DNA of 64,000 bases from SKVR01 sp037441525 (GTDB taxonomy: Bacteria; Bacteroidota; Bacteroidia; Bacteroidales; UBA7960): NCBI GenBank assembly GCA_037441525.1, contig JBBISA010000016.1, positions 1 through 64,000 of the forward strand, read 5' to 3'. The position numbers and the translations under genes were made by a program. Below the pieces are notes generated by a model. The model saw only the letters and a program-made list of their open reading frames with translations. It did not search any database and was not told where the DNA came from. Positions 43,327 to 52,645 of this stretch are shown here, one piece after another; the stretch's first letter is position 1; every line of letters begins with the position of its first letter.

Positions 43327-44671
43327 AGAAAAATTTGCAGATAATGTAAGGCAGGTTTTTGACAACTGGCAGGAGCCGGTTGATGAGCAAGCCTGGTTGC
43401 AGATAAAAGAACGTCTTCGGAAGAAAAAGGCCCGACCGGTCATTTTTCTGCTGGCAGGTTGGCCATTGAAAGCTGCAGCGGCAGTGCTGGTATTGTTTGG
43501 CACATATACACTATGGCAACTCCTATGGGATGAGCCTGCTACCAATCTTGCACAAAATGAGACCACTTCCGCGCAGACATCTCAAAGCCCCACCGCGTCG
43601 GAGTTTCCTTTCGATGAAATTGTTGCTGATGCATCAGTAACCGCTTCAAAAACCAGCCAGAAAACAGTTCAGTTGCAGAGAGAAAAACCTGGACTCAAGA
43701 ACCAGTCGTCAACGCTTGTGCATGCTGAAAGAGATAGTAACCCAGACTATTCAACTCCTGTTATTACTGAATATGAACCAACTCCGGAAGAGGTTGCATT
43801 GGTCGATGGAGGGATTGAGCCTGCAAGCGATATGTCGGCCGCCGCTTTATCCCAATCGAAACCCGATGAAAACCAACCACCTATTGTTCTCACTTTTCCC
43901 TTTTACCCTGCGGGTAACGGAAGCCGGGACAACCTGGCAGGTAATTGGCCTGCAGAAGGGGAGTCCCGTCAGGCTGTCGGCCGCAACCCTTTCCTGGAGT
44001 TCACAGCAGGTTCGGTAACCACCTATTCGCCTGCCGAAGTAGCAGCAGGCATGGGCTATGCCGCCGGCTTTACGGGCAACCTGCCCATCAACGAAAGGTT
44101 GACTTTATCGGGTGGCGGAATACTTGTTTACAATCAGTTTACACTGAATGATCCTCAGGGTGCAGTCAGAACATCGTCTGGCAGAATGTTATACGCTTCC
44201 CCTGAGCACGATTATTCGAGTGTAAATAATATTAGCTATTCCTTTTCAGGAGGGAATGCCCAAATAGAGTATACGGCCATAGATATTCCAATGAATCTTC
44301 GATACCGCTTCGCTTCAGCCAAAAACAACCATTTTTATATTTCGGCCGGCCTGTCGTCTCTTATCTATGTGCAGCAACATTTTACCAATTATGCAAGGGT
44401 AGCCACTCATCAGCGCAACTACGACCAGTATGGAAAAGCATATTTATCAACCGTTTATTCCGATGCCACTGTCGAAACCTCGGTAGATGCTTTTAAAAGG
44501 ATTGACCCAGCAAAGCTGGTCAACTTTTCTGTTGCCTGGCTGGTGCATCGACGAAAATATAATCTGGCGCTCGAGCCTTACATCAAGTACCCTCTTGGTG
44601 AAGTTACCAGCATGAACATCCATATTGGCATGGCTGGTTTGTCATTGCGGTATAATCTTCAGAAAAAATAG
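43313..44671 (+). CDS. anti-sigma-like membrane protein with C-terminal beta-barrel domain
   Basis: A 452-residue protein of unusual composition. The first 50 residues are charged (FADNVRQVFDNWQEPVDEQAW), like cytoplasmic anti-sigma regions; a membrane span follows (about 52-72, AAAAVLVLFGTYTLWQLLW); residues 75-220 are low-complexity, Ser/Thr/Pro-rich; residues about 225-452 look like an outer-membrane barrel of the PorT/Bacteroidota type, with alternating aromatic beta strands. It overlaps the sigma gene by 14 bases. A span connecting inner membrane to outer-membrane barrel would allow direct envelope sensing; function is inferred. Confidence 0.7.
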   Translation: MKPFEEKFADNVRQVFDNWQEPVDEQAWLQIKERLRKKKARPVIFLLAGWPLKAAAAVLVLFGTYTLWQLLWDEPATNLAQNETTSAQTSQSPTASEFPFDEIVADASVTASKTSQKTVQLQREKPGLKNQSSTLVHAERDSNPDYSTPVITEYEPTPEEVALVDGGIEPASDMSAAALSQSKPDENQPPIVLTFPFYPAGNGSRDNLAGNWPAEGESRQAVGRNPFLEFTAGSVTTYSPAEVAAGMGYAAGFTGNLPINERLTLSGGGILVYNQFTLNDPQGAVRTSSGRMLYASPEHDYSSVNNISYSFSGGNAQIEYTAIDIPMNLRYRFASAKNNHFYISAGLSSLIYVQQHFTNYARVATHQRNYDQYGKAYLSTVYSDATVETSVDAFKRIDPAKLVNFSVAWLVHRRKYNLALEPYIKYPLGEVTSMNIHIGMAGLSLRYNLQKK

Positions 44672-44739
44672 TTTTTGCATAGGGTAAACTCTTTTCAAGG
44701 GGTCATAGGGTTGTAAACAATATTAAATTCCCTTGAAAT

Positions 44740-46011
44740 ATGAAAACAAGACTCCTTATCCCCGTTCTGTTGTTTGCACTGCTGGTTCCTTTTACAGGCC
44801 ATTCAGCTTCTGAAGCAGACACCTACACCGTTATCAGCGGCACTGTTCGCGATGCACGTACTAACCGAACTCTTCCCTTTGCAACCATGTACATACCCGG
44901 TACCTATCTGGGAACAGTGGCCAACTCCAACGGGTATTTCACTTTTAAAATCAGAAACGATGTAAATGCCGATCGTTTCCTTATTTCTTACATGGGCTAC
45001 GAAGTAACTTCATACTCTATCAGAGAATATGCAGGAAAGGAATCAGAATTCCTGCTTAAACCCCATACTGTTTCGCTGCAGGAGGTAACCTTCAGACCCA
45101 TGAATCCGCGCGATATTGTTATGAAAGCTCTGGATCGTATCGGCGAAAATTATCCGCAACAGCCATATCAGCTTACCGGATTTTATCGCGAAACCATACG
45201 TCAGCGAAGAGATTATCTTACAGTGGCCGAAGCGGTTGTGGATATCTATAAGGAATCATATAACCAATCACGCTCCGATGATCTCGTCAGGATAGTGAGA
45301 GGTCGTAAAAGTGGCAATGTGAAAAAAGCTGATACCCTTCTGGTGAAACTACAGGGTGGCCCGCAGGTGGCATTGCTGCTCGATATCGTGAAAAACAACG
45401 AACTGGTGATTTCAAAACAAAACATCGACCATTATAATTACGAACTGTCCGACTTGGTGATCATCGACGATAAACCACAATATGTTATCAAATTTAAACC
45501 CCGTGTAATATTACCTTTCGCCCTGTTTGAAGGAAAATTGTACATTTGCAACCAAACCCTTGCTGTTACCATGACCGAGTTTGGTTATGACCTTTCTGAT
45601 CAGGAAAAAGTCAGCCGCGAGTTTGTAAGGAAAAAACCCGCAACCCTAAACTTTAGTACCAATAATACCAGGTATCTGGTCAAGTATCAGGAAATAAACG
45701 GTAAGTATTACATCAACTACCTGCGCAGCGACCTTGAGTTTTCAGTCAACTGGCGCCGTAAGCTTTTCAGAACCCGTTACAACCTGATGTTCGAACTGGC
45801 AATAATGGATCGATCATCCCAAAATACCGAACAGTTTGCCCGTCGCGAATCATTCAGAAATTATAATATTCTGGCCGATATGGTGCCCGTTTATTTTACC
45901 GATGATTTCTGGGGCGAATACAACTACATTGAACCCGATGTAAACATTGAAGAAGCTATTCAGAAACTTAACCGCAATCTGCGAAACGGTAACCGAAACA
46001 AAGACCAATAA
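44740..46011 (+). CDS. secreted CarboxypepD_reg-like protein (effector of module 1)
   Basis: A 423-residue exported protein (signal ending FTGHSASEA) with an N-terminal carboxypeptidase-regulatory-like domain (about 28-112: VISGTVRDARTNRTLPFATMYI, GYFTFKI, DRFLISYMGYEV) and a C-terminal domain of about 300 residues beginning FYRETIRQRRDYLTVAEAVVDIY. The latter is shared with the protein at 47673 (DTLLVKLQGGPQVALLLDIVKN and FARRESFR), so the two are paralogues. No TonB-dependent barrel. Biochemical activity unknown. 68 bp after the anti-sigma gene. Confidence 0.78.
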   Translation: MKTRLLIPVLLFALLVPFTGHSASEADTYTVISGTVRDARTNRTLPFATMYIPGTYLGTVANSNGYFTFKIRNDVNADRFLISYMGYEVTSYSIREYAGKESEFLLKPHTVSLQEVTFRPMNPRDIVMKALDRIGENYPQQPYQLTGFYRETIRQRRDYLTVAEAVVDIYKESYNQSRSDDLVRIVRGRKSGNVKKADTLLVKLQGGPQVALLLDIVKNNELVISKQNIDHYNYELSDLVIIDDKPQYVIKFKPRVILPFALFEGKLYICNQTLAVTMTEFGYDLSDQEKVSREFVRKKPATLNFSTNNTRYLVKYQEINGKYYINYLRSDLEFSVNWRRKLFRTRYNLMFELAIMDRSSQNTEQFARRESFRNYNILADMVPVYFTDDFWGEYNYIEPDVNIEEAIQKLNRNLRNGNRNKDQ

Positions 46012-46053
46012 TAATTAGGGTTCTAAACCTACATCAATTAACTGAAAGAGACA

Positions 46054-46596
46054 ATGCCGGCAACAGAGGTAAAGATAAGTGGCGATAAAGCAGAATTTGA
46101 GAAACTTTTCAAAGATTTTTATGCCCCGCTCACTCTTTTTGTTGCCGGTATTGTTAACGACCGCGATCAGGCCGAGGAAATTGTGCAGGATCTTTTTTAT
46201 AATCTCTGGATAAACCGTGAAAAAATCTTCATTCAGACTTCCCTGAAAAGTTACCTGTACCAGGGAGCCAGAAACAGAGCACTAAAGTTGATAAGACACG
46301 ATGCAGTAAAACAGAAATACGCTGCCGCTATCCTTGAATCTAACAATGACTCAGCAGATTTTGACTATTTGAATGTAATGGAGATGAAAGAGCTGGAAAT
46401 CAGAGTGAAAAATATTCTTGACCAGTTGCCTCCCGAAACGGCTCAGGTATTTAAGATGAATCGGTTTGAAGGGATGAAATACCGGGAAATTGCCGAAAAA
46501 CTCTCTATATCTGTTAAAACGGTTGAAGCGCGTATGAGCAGGGCTCTGGCCGGATTCCGACAACACCTTAAAGACTATACAACACCAAAAATCTAA
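46054..46596 (+). CDS. ECF-family RNA polymerase sigma factor (module 2)
   Basis: A 180-residue ECF sigma of the Bacteroidota type usually paired with FecR-like anti-sigma factors. Region 2 shows FEKLFKDFYAPLTLFVAGIVNDRDQAEEIVQDLFYNLWINRE and SLKSYLYQGARNRALKLIRH; region 4 shows LPPETAQVFKMNRFEGMKYREIAEKLSISVKTVEARMSRAL. It is 42 bp before the FecR gene and is clearly different in sequence from the module 1 sigma. Confidence 0.92.
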   Translation: MPATEVKISGDKAEFEKLFKDFYAPLTLFVAGIVNDRDQAEEIVQDLFYNLWINREKIFIQTSLKSYLYQGARNRALKLIRHDAVKQKYAAAILESNNDSADFDYLNVMEMKELEIRVKNILDQLPPETAQVFKMNRFEGMKYREIAEKLSISVKTVEARMSRALAGFRQHLKDYTTPKI

Positions 46597-46637
46597 TTGT
46601 TACAATACATTTATTTATCTTAAGCATAGTATAAGGA

Positions 46638-47660
46638 ATGGCCCTCAATCAAATATATAAACCTGTTGACGGTGAAATAGTCCGCTACCTGAGTGGCGAA
46701 ATGGAACCCGAAGAACAACTGGTCTTTGCCCAAAAGCTACAGCACAATCAGGAACTGTATGATGAGTTCCTTGAGATAGCAAAGGCTTGGGAACTTGCAG
46801 GGATAGTGTCAAAATTTCAGGATAAACCGCTCAATACTCAGGCTGCCTGGGAAAAACTATCTTCAAGAATTGACAACCCTGAAGTGATTGCGGTAGAAAT
46901 ACCTGTCAAAATCAGACGTATGCCTGTTCCATCACAGGTAAAGTGGGCAGCGGCCCTTCTGATTACCCTTGGGCTTGGCTGGCTGGCCTATTTAGCATGG
47001 AGTCCACCTGCCGACCTTGGGTTGATTGTTTTTGACAACCCCACCCAGGACAATACCATGGTTAAAATGCTTAACGATGGTTCAGTGGTTTACCTTTCAG
47101 CAGCCTCGCAGGTAGAATACCCTCCGGTTTTCAGTGTTTCTGAACGAAATGTGGTAATGAAGGGAGAAGCCTTTTTTGATGTGGCTCCCCATCCTGAAAA
47201 ACCCTTCAGGATTAAAGCCGGGAAAACCAGTATTGAAGTGGTTGGCACATCTTTTAACGTGAAATCTGAAACAGATAACCATATGGAGCTGTTTGTTGAA
47301 ACAGGCATGGTGAGGGTAACATCATCGCGTATTCCGGGCAAATCATTTACTGTGGAACCCGGCCAATTGCTTGAGATTAATAACGGCAAGGCAACCCTTA
47401 CCATTCCCGGAAATTACAATACCACCTGGCGAAAGAATATGCTTAGTTTTAGGGATGAAAAGCTGGAAAACATCTTTCATGTAATCGGTAAAACTTATGG
47501 GTACACACTAATGGCTGAAGGAGAACCGTTAAAAAACCGTATCATGACTCTTACAATTTCCGAAAACTCCCTGCGCCAGATAAGCGAAATGCTTGCTTTA
47601 TCGCTGGGTGCAGATTTTGAGTTGAGAAATGATACCATTGCATTGTTCAGAAACAGGTAA
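46638..47660 (+). CDS. FecR-family anti-sigma factor
   Basis: Membrane regulator of the adjacent sigma factor. Order in the 340-residue protein: cytoplasmic N-terminal anti-sigma region (IVRYLSGEMEPEEQLVFAQ), one membrane span near 99-117 (WAAALLITLGLGWLAYLAW), FecR domain (about 130-235, LNDGSVVYLSAASQVEYP, KGEAFFDVAPHPEKPF, EVVGTSFNV), and a DUF4974/STN-like C-terminal domain (FRDEKLENIFHVIGKTYGY). Typically such proteins receive a signal from a TonB-dependent receptor in the outer membrane. Here the next gene, 12 bp away, encodes an STN-domain protein without a barrel. Confidence 0.92.
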   Translation: MALNQIYKPVDGEIVRYLSGEMEPEEQLVFAQKLQHNQELYDEFLEIAKAWELAGIVSKFQDKPLNTQAAWEKLSSRIDNPEVIAVEIPVKIRRMPVPSQVKWAAALLITLGLGWLAYLAWSPPADLGLIVFDNPTQDNTMVKMLNDGSVVYLSAASQVEYPPVFSVSERNVVMKGEAFFDVAPHPEKPFRIKAGKTSIEVVGTSFNVKSETDNHMELFVETGMVRVTSSRIPGKSFTVEPGQLLEINNGKATLTIPGNYNTTWRKNMLSFRDEKLENIFHVIGKTYGYTLMAEGEPLKNRIMTLTISENSLRQISEMLALSLGADFELRNDTIALFRNR

Positions 47661-47672
47661 ACTACAAAAAAT

Positions 47673-49241
47673 ATGCTCCTGGCAGGCAAAAGGTGGCTTA
47701 AGCTATTTATGTTCATCATTGTAATTGTGATGGAGATATCGGCTGCTTCTGGTCAGGAAGCAGGGCAGGCCATCATAAGACTCGATTCAGGCCGCATGTC
47801 AACCTTTCAGCTTTTTCAGAAAATAACCCGCCAAACGGGATATTTTTTTATTTACGATAGTGAACTTATACGCAACGAAAGATTGTGGAATTTCAGGCGG
47901 GGCCAATACACTGTTAATGATATCCTCAACCGGATAGTCAACGATATACCTGCCGGCTTTCGTTTCGAAGGGAATTACATAATTTTTTTCCCTGACCCAT
48001 CTGCCAGGATTTCTTCTGAAGAGATACCCGAGCCCGCATTGGAAATTTTGGCACCGACAGATAGCTTTTTTGTTGTTTCGGGCCGAATTATTGATGGAAA
48101 AGGTGGTCAGCCGTTATCCTATGCTACTATACTTATCAACCGACGTGGACGAGGTATTTCTTCCAACTCAGAGGGGGGGTTCAGATTGCGTATTCCTATG
48201 GAATTTTTGCAGGATACCCTTAAAGTTTCCTATATGGGTTTTGCGCCCCGGTTTATACCTCTTGCACTTCTCAAAGGCACAACAACCGAAATAGTGCTTA
48301 ACCCTGAAATGGTTTCTTTGCATGAAATTGTTGTCAGTGGATACGATCCCCGGCAGATATTATCGAGGGCTATTTCGCGCATACCAATACTCTATTCCCA
48401 GAAGCCTTCGATACATACATCCTTTTATCGCGAAGGAGTTTTGAGGGGCGAACATATACTGAATTATTCTGAGGCTGTTTTCGAGATTTTCAGATCTGCG
48501 CAGGGGGGTGTTACTACCGACCAGGTGAAACTGCTCAAATCAAGAAACGTAAGCAATGCCCAAGACAGAGATACCATCATGGTTAAGCTTAAGGCCGGAG
48601 TGCAAAATGCTCTTGAACTGGATATTATTAAAAACCCCGTAGATTTTGTAATGGCCGAGTCAATCAATGATATTGCTTTTCCTGCGGCCGGGCTTATATG
48701 GCATAATAATAAACTTGTTTACGAAATTGATTTCCGGAGTAATTCTATCCGCGACGATAATGTTTATGAAGGAACCATCTATATCGACAGGGAATCGCTG
48801 GCTATTTTGCAGGTTAATTTTGGTATCATACCAGCCTACCTGCGCAGACACCAAAACCGGTTTTTTATCAGGCGCAGCGAGCAGCATATTACAACCATCA
48901 ATCAGATAAGATATATTGTTAATTATGGACTTTTCGATGGCAGTTATCATGTAAATCATATCAGGTGCGATATAGATCTTCGCATACGCGAGCGCAACAG
49001 GCTGCGAGGTAACAACTACAATGCTTTTTTCGAAATGGCCACCATGGAAATAAGAACCGAAAATGTAAGAAGGTTTGCACGCCGTGATGCCCTTCGCACC
49101 AGTGTTGTTTTTGCAGATCAGAACCAGGAGTATGATGCAGAATTCTGGATGGGGTTCAACTTTATAATCCCCGAGTCGGCCATAACACGGTCACTGCGTG
49201 ATGTGCGCACCAACATTGATATTTCTTTTCCTGAGGATTGA
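47673..49241 (+). CDS. STN-domain plus CarboxypepD_reg-like secreted protein (effector of module 2)
   Basis: A 522-residue exported protein (signal ending AASGQEAG). An STN (secretin/TonB N-terminal) domain occupies about 30-110, with STFQLFQKITRQTGYFFIYD; a CarboxypepD_reg-like domain about 130-215, with VSGRIIDGKGGQPLSYATI and KVSYMGFAP; then a 300-residue domain homologous to that of the 44740 protein (FYREGVLRGEHILNYSEAV, DTIMVKLKAGVQNALELDI, FARRDALR). A true SusC/FecA receptor would continue into a plug and barrel; this one does not. It may present a periplasmic signal to the FecR protein. Confidence 0.8.
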   Translation: MLLAGKRWLKLFMFIIVIVMEISAASGQEAGQAIIRLDSGRMSTFQLFQKITRQTGYFFIYDSELIRNERLWNFRRGQYTVNDILNRIVNDIPAGFRFEGNYIIFFPDPSARISSEEIPEPALEILAPTDSFFVVSGRIIDGKGGQPLSYATILINRRGRGISSNSEGGFRLRIPMEFLQDTLKVSYMGFAPRFIPLALLKGTTTEIVLNPEMVSLHEIVVSGYDPRQILSRAISRIPILYSQKPSIHTSFYREGVLRGEHILNYSEAVFEIFRSAQGGVTTDQVKLLKSRNVSNAQDRDTIMVKLKAGVQNALELDIIKNPVDFVMAESINDIAFPAAGLIWHNNKLVYEIDFRSNSIRDDNVYEGTIYIDRESLAILQVNFGIIPAYLRRHQNRFFIRRSEQHITTINQIRYIVNYGLFDGSYHVNHIRCDIDLRIRERNRLRGNNYNAFFEMATMEIRTENVRRFARRDALRTSVVFADQNQEYDAEFWMGFNFIIPESAITRSLRDVRTNIDISFPED

Positions 49242-49251
49242 ACTGATTTAC

Positions 49252-50124
49252 TTACCTGGGTGCGTAGACCGGGTCATCGACAGTTTTGCCCGATGGCATA
49301 GCGGTAGTAATATCGCCTGATAATACGACCAATATCCAGCCATTTACCGGTATGAGCATCATGCGCATGGGGCGCTGCTGTGGTGGCCTTTGCTGGGGTT
49401 GCCGGTTGCGATCGCTTATATCGGGTCTGGTGGCCATACCACCACTTTGCGGTCCTTGAGCCACAGCCTGGTGAAGCTGCGAAACAACTCCTACACTGAG
49501 ACTTTTGAAGTCAAGTGCTGTTGTTCCAAGCTGTGAAAAGGCAAACCTTACCTGGTAAACCAATTCATAATTATCATTCATAAAAACACTTGCCGATTCC
49601 CTGGTGGCAAACCGGGTTCCTTTATCGTCAGTAATTACAGCTTGGCGCTGACTTACAACATCGGTCCATTGCCTGTGTTCGAACCTCATGGGGCGCATAA
49701 TGGTGTCGCCACCTTCGCGCATCTCGCGCATAAGTTCTTCCTGTCGGCGCAACATTTCGCTGCGGGCTGCCGGAAAAGCAATACCGAAATTCTCATTTTT
49801 CTTCCCCTTTGGGTCGAGCCACACCGACAAGCCATTTACCAGCATGCTGCGAAGGGTAAGCGTATCAGAAGTTTTTATCTCAATATGCAGGGAATCGGCA
49901 CTGAAAATGGCGCGCAAAAATGCCTTCGTTCCCGGAATAACGGCAAAGCCTTGCAAACTGTCGGCTTCCATAAGGTTTGCCTGGGCAATGTTGAAGGCAC
50001 GGGTTTGCACCGTAGTGCTGCGCGAGGTTGTTTTGCACGATGTGGCGAACCCTGCTAATAGTAAGGCTGGTATTATAACAAATAACCGGATTGATGGCGA
50101 TAGGGCTTTCATTGTACTGGGCAT
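49252..50124 (-). CDS. hypothetical lipoprotein with Gln/Pro-rich stretch
   Basis: A 290-residue protein with a lipoprotein signal (LLLAGFATSC near residues 21-30) and a mature part with no recognised domain. Around residues 235-255 a low-complexity region QPQQRPPQQRP precedes a short conserved-looking end. Convergent with the module 2 effector gene (10 bp apart). The frame begins at MPSTMKALSP; the second ATG four codons on is equally possible. Confidence 0.6.
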   Translation of the reverse strand: MPSTMKALSPSIRLFVIIPALLLAGFATSCKTTSRSTTVQTRAFNIAQANLMEADSLQGFAVIPGTKAFLRAIFSADSLHIEIKTSDTLTLRSMLVNGLSVWLDPKGKKNENFGIAFPAARSEMLRRQEELMREMREGGDTIMRPMRFEHRQWTDVVSQRQAVITDDKGTRFATRESASVFMNDNYELVYQVRFAFSQLGTTALDFKSLSVGVVSQLHQAVAQGPQSGGMATRPDISDRNRQPQQRPPQQRPMRMMLIPVNGWILVVLSGDITTAMPSGKTVDDPVYAPR

Positions 50125-50209
50125 TTTTGAGCAAATTTAATTGAATTTGCCTATTACAAGCCAATTCTATTCTTTTTGTTCAATCCGATACAATTTTCGG
50201 TTCGCGGGT

Positions 50210-51211
50210 TTATCTTACCAAATCGGCTACTGCCTCAACCCATATACTGCTTTCATTCAGGCTGGGACACAAGTCGAGTATTTCGCCCCCATTTACGGTA
50301 AATATTTCGCGGTATTCATAACCAATCTCAACAATGGTTTCAAGGCAGTCGGCTACAAAGGCGGGGCTAATCACCAACATTTTCTTTATTCCCTCCAGGG
50401 CTTTTTCTTCTACAATCTTATCGGCAAAAGGGCCCAGCCAATTTCGGGAAAATCTTGACTGGAATGTAACAGTATAGTTTTTTTCGAGAATCCCGGCCTG
50501 CTCAGCCAACAGCTTCGAGGTGGCAAAGCAGGTTGCTTTGTAGCAATGGCTGTTATGGGTTGATACCTTTTGATGGCATTTCAGCTCTTCACAGGTATAT
50601 CCTGGGTGGGTTTTCTCAAGATGCGATAAGGGAAGACTATGATAACTGAAAATAATATGATCGTAGGTGTCGGGCTTCATATTCCTGATATTTTGCACAT
50701 AGGCATCCTGAAACCCTTTAAAATGATAAAACTGGCCAATGATTTTCACTTCTGGCATTACTTCCCATTGTTTCATAATTTTCATTACCCTTTCTGCAAT
50801 AGAACCGGTTGTTGACGAGGCATATTGCGGAAACAAGGGAAGTATATTTATTGCATCGAACTGTTCTTCTCTGATTTTTTCCAGTGCCGATGCCAGAGAT
50901 GGATTACCGTATCGCATGGCAGGGAAGACGGTATAATCAGAACCCAGTTTACTTTGGGTTTGAGCGGTAAGGCTGTTGAGGTGAAAAAGGAGAGGAGAGC
51001 CACGAGGTGTCCAAAGTCTTTTGTATAATTTGGCCGAACGGGGTGCTCTGAAAGGACTGATTATACCATTAACCAGTATTTTCCTTGGCAACCAAGGCAA
51101 AGTAATTACTCTGCCATCACCCAGAAATTCAACCAGAAAACGTTCTACATCAGGTACTGAAGGGGTATCAGGGGTTCCGGTATTTACCAGGATAACAGCG
51201 GTTTTCTTCAT
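50210..51211 (-). CDS. hemH: ferrochelatase
   Basis: Inserts Fe2+ into protoporphyrin IX, the last step of protoheme synthesis. The 333-residue protein begins AVILVNTGTPDTPSVPDV and carries the metal-binding His in IIFSYHSLPLSH (about residue 193) and the Glu in SPAFVADCLETIVEIGYEY (about 276). Family length is normal. It shares one base with the upstream protoporphyrinogen oxidase gene, so the two are translated from one message. Confidence 0.95.
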   Translation of the reverse strand: MKKTAVILVNTGTPDTPSVPDVERFLVEFLGDGRVITLPWLPRKILVNGIISPFRAPRSAKLYKRLWTPRGSPLLFHLNSLTAQTQSKLGSDYTVFPAMRYGNPSLASALEKIREEQFDAINILPLFPQYASSTTGSIAERVMKIMKQWEVMPEVKIIGQFYHFKGFQDAYVQNIRNMKPDTYDHIIFSYHSLPLSHLEKTHPGYTCEELKCHQKVSTHNSHCYKATCFATSKLLAEQAGILEKNYTVTFQSRFSRNWLGPFADKIVEEKALEGIKKMLVISPAFVADCLETIVEIGYEYREIFTVNGGEILDLCPSLNESSIWVEAVADLVR

Positions 51212-52590
51212 TATAATCGGTTTATAGCCTGCATGGCAAGTATTTTTCCCTGTTTCACCCTATCGGCCATTCCAATACCATCGCGCATGTTGCCACCCAG
51301 AATAAGCCCGGGAAACTGCTGTTCCAGCCGGTTGATGGTTTCAAAACGCACGCCACTGTTTACGTCGTATTGTGGGATGGCGTGCTCGTATCGGGTAATC
51401 CGGAAAAGTTGCGGGTTAAATGAGGGCAGTTTCATCAAGGATGTAATTTCTCTTTCCACGGTTTTCATTATCAGGTCGTTGTCCATTTCAGCCATTTCAG
51501 GTTTTCGCATCCCCCCCATAAATACACTAAGTAATGCGCCATCTTCAGGCGCCCGGCCTTCAAATAAAGTTGACATGAATAGAATACCCAGGATATCGCG
51601 GTTTTCCATGGAAGGAATCAATCCACCAAAACCATCGAGGTTAATTCCTATCCATTTATCAAAGCCAAGGCTTACGATACTAACCTTTGCGTAATAAAGC
51701 AGCGTTAGTTTTTTTATCTCTTCATCGGGAATAAAAGGAAAAATGCCGGGAAGCTCATGAGACCCTCCTGTAAAGATTACGTTTTCGGCAATAATTTTCT
51801 GCTGTTCGCCCTTTTCAGTCCAGGAAACCTTATAATGTCCATTTTCAGGATATATTTTTAAATCTTTAATGTTATAACAGAAATTTTCGTGTCCCGAAAA
51901 GCCAACCAGGGCATTTACCAGGTTATTAAATCCTCCTCTGACAGAAAACACCTTTCGGTTGGCTTTCTTCTCGTAATCTGTTTTTGGTTCTTTATGTTTT
52001 TTAATGGCCCCCCCTATAAAACTGCCATAGTTCTGCTCAAGGTTGTAAAGTTTGGGGAGGGCATATTTTGGGATAAGGACTTCGGGATCGCCGGCGTAAA
52101 CCCCAATAATGAAGGGGTCGATGGCATAATCCAAAAAGCTTTGTCCCATACGGCGTTTTACCAGTGAGGCAAGGCTTTCGTGTGGGTTGTTGCCTCTCTT
52201 TCTGAATGGTTCGCCCAATAATCTTAGTTTGTCGCTGAAAGTGTACAGGGGAGTGGTTATGGCCGAAATAAGTCCGCCTGGCAAGGGTTGCCAGGAGCCA
52301 TTTTTAAGAATATATCTTTTCTGTGCCTTTTCATTGGCCGTTTCCAATTGGCACCGATCATTCAAATCTTCGAACACCTCAACAATTTCTCCACTTCCCA
52401 AAACTCCGGTATTGGGGCCTGTTTCATACACAAAACCCCTTTCGTTGTTGGTATTGATTACCCCACCGGGAAATCCTTTTTTTTCCAATACCCGAAAGGT
52501 TTTATTATTTTTCTGGAGAAAGTGGGCAGTGCTAAGCCCGGTAAGTCCTGCACCAATAATTAAAGAATGAACATAGGAGTTGTTGTGCAT
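51211..52590 (-). CDS. hemG: protoporphyrinogen oxidase (HemY type)
   Basis: FAD enzyme oxidising protoporphyrinogen IX to protoporphyrin IX, the step before ferrochelatase. The 459-residue protein has the dinucleotide-binding motif LIIGAGLTGLSTAHFLQK (about 10-27), GFPGGVINTN, ETGPNTGVL and the C-terminal FAD contact LILGGNMRDGIGMADRVKQGK. The gene pair directs heme synthesis; oxygen or another acceptor is used depending on the organism. Precedes hemH with a one-base overlap. Confidence 0.93.
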   Translation of the reverse strand: MHNNSYVHSLIIGAGLTGLSTAHFLQKNNKTFRVLEKKGFPGGVINTNNERGFVYETGPNTGVLGSGEIVEVFEDLNDRCQLETANEKAQKRYILKNGSWQPLPGGLISAITTPLYTFSDKLRLLGEPFRKRGNNPHESLASLVKRRMGQSFLDYAIDPFIIGVYAGDPEVLIPKYALPKLYNLEQNYGSFIGGAIKKHKEPKTDYEKKANRKVFSVRGGFNNLVNALVGFSGHENFCYNIKDLKIYPENGHYKVSWTEKGEQQKIIAENVIFTGGSHELPGIFPFIPDEEIKKLTLLYYAKVSIVSLGFDKWIGINLDGFGGLIPSMENRDILGILFMSTLFEGRAPEDGALLSVFMGGMRKPEMAEMDNDLIMKTVEREITSLMKLPSFNPQLFRITRYEHAIPQYDVNSGVRFETINRLEQQFPGLILGGNMRDGIGMADRVKQGKILAMQAINRL

Positions 52591-52645
52591 GCAAAGACTT
52601 ATAATAAGGGAGTTACAACCAAATAATTAAGGAATGGCCAATACT

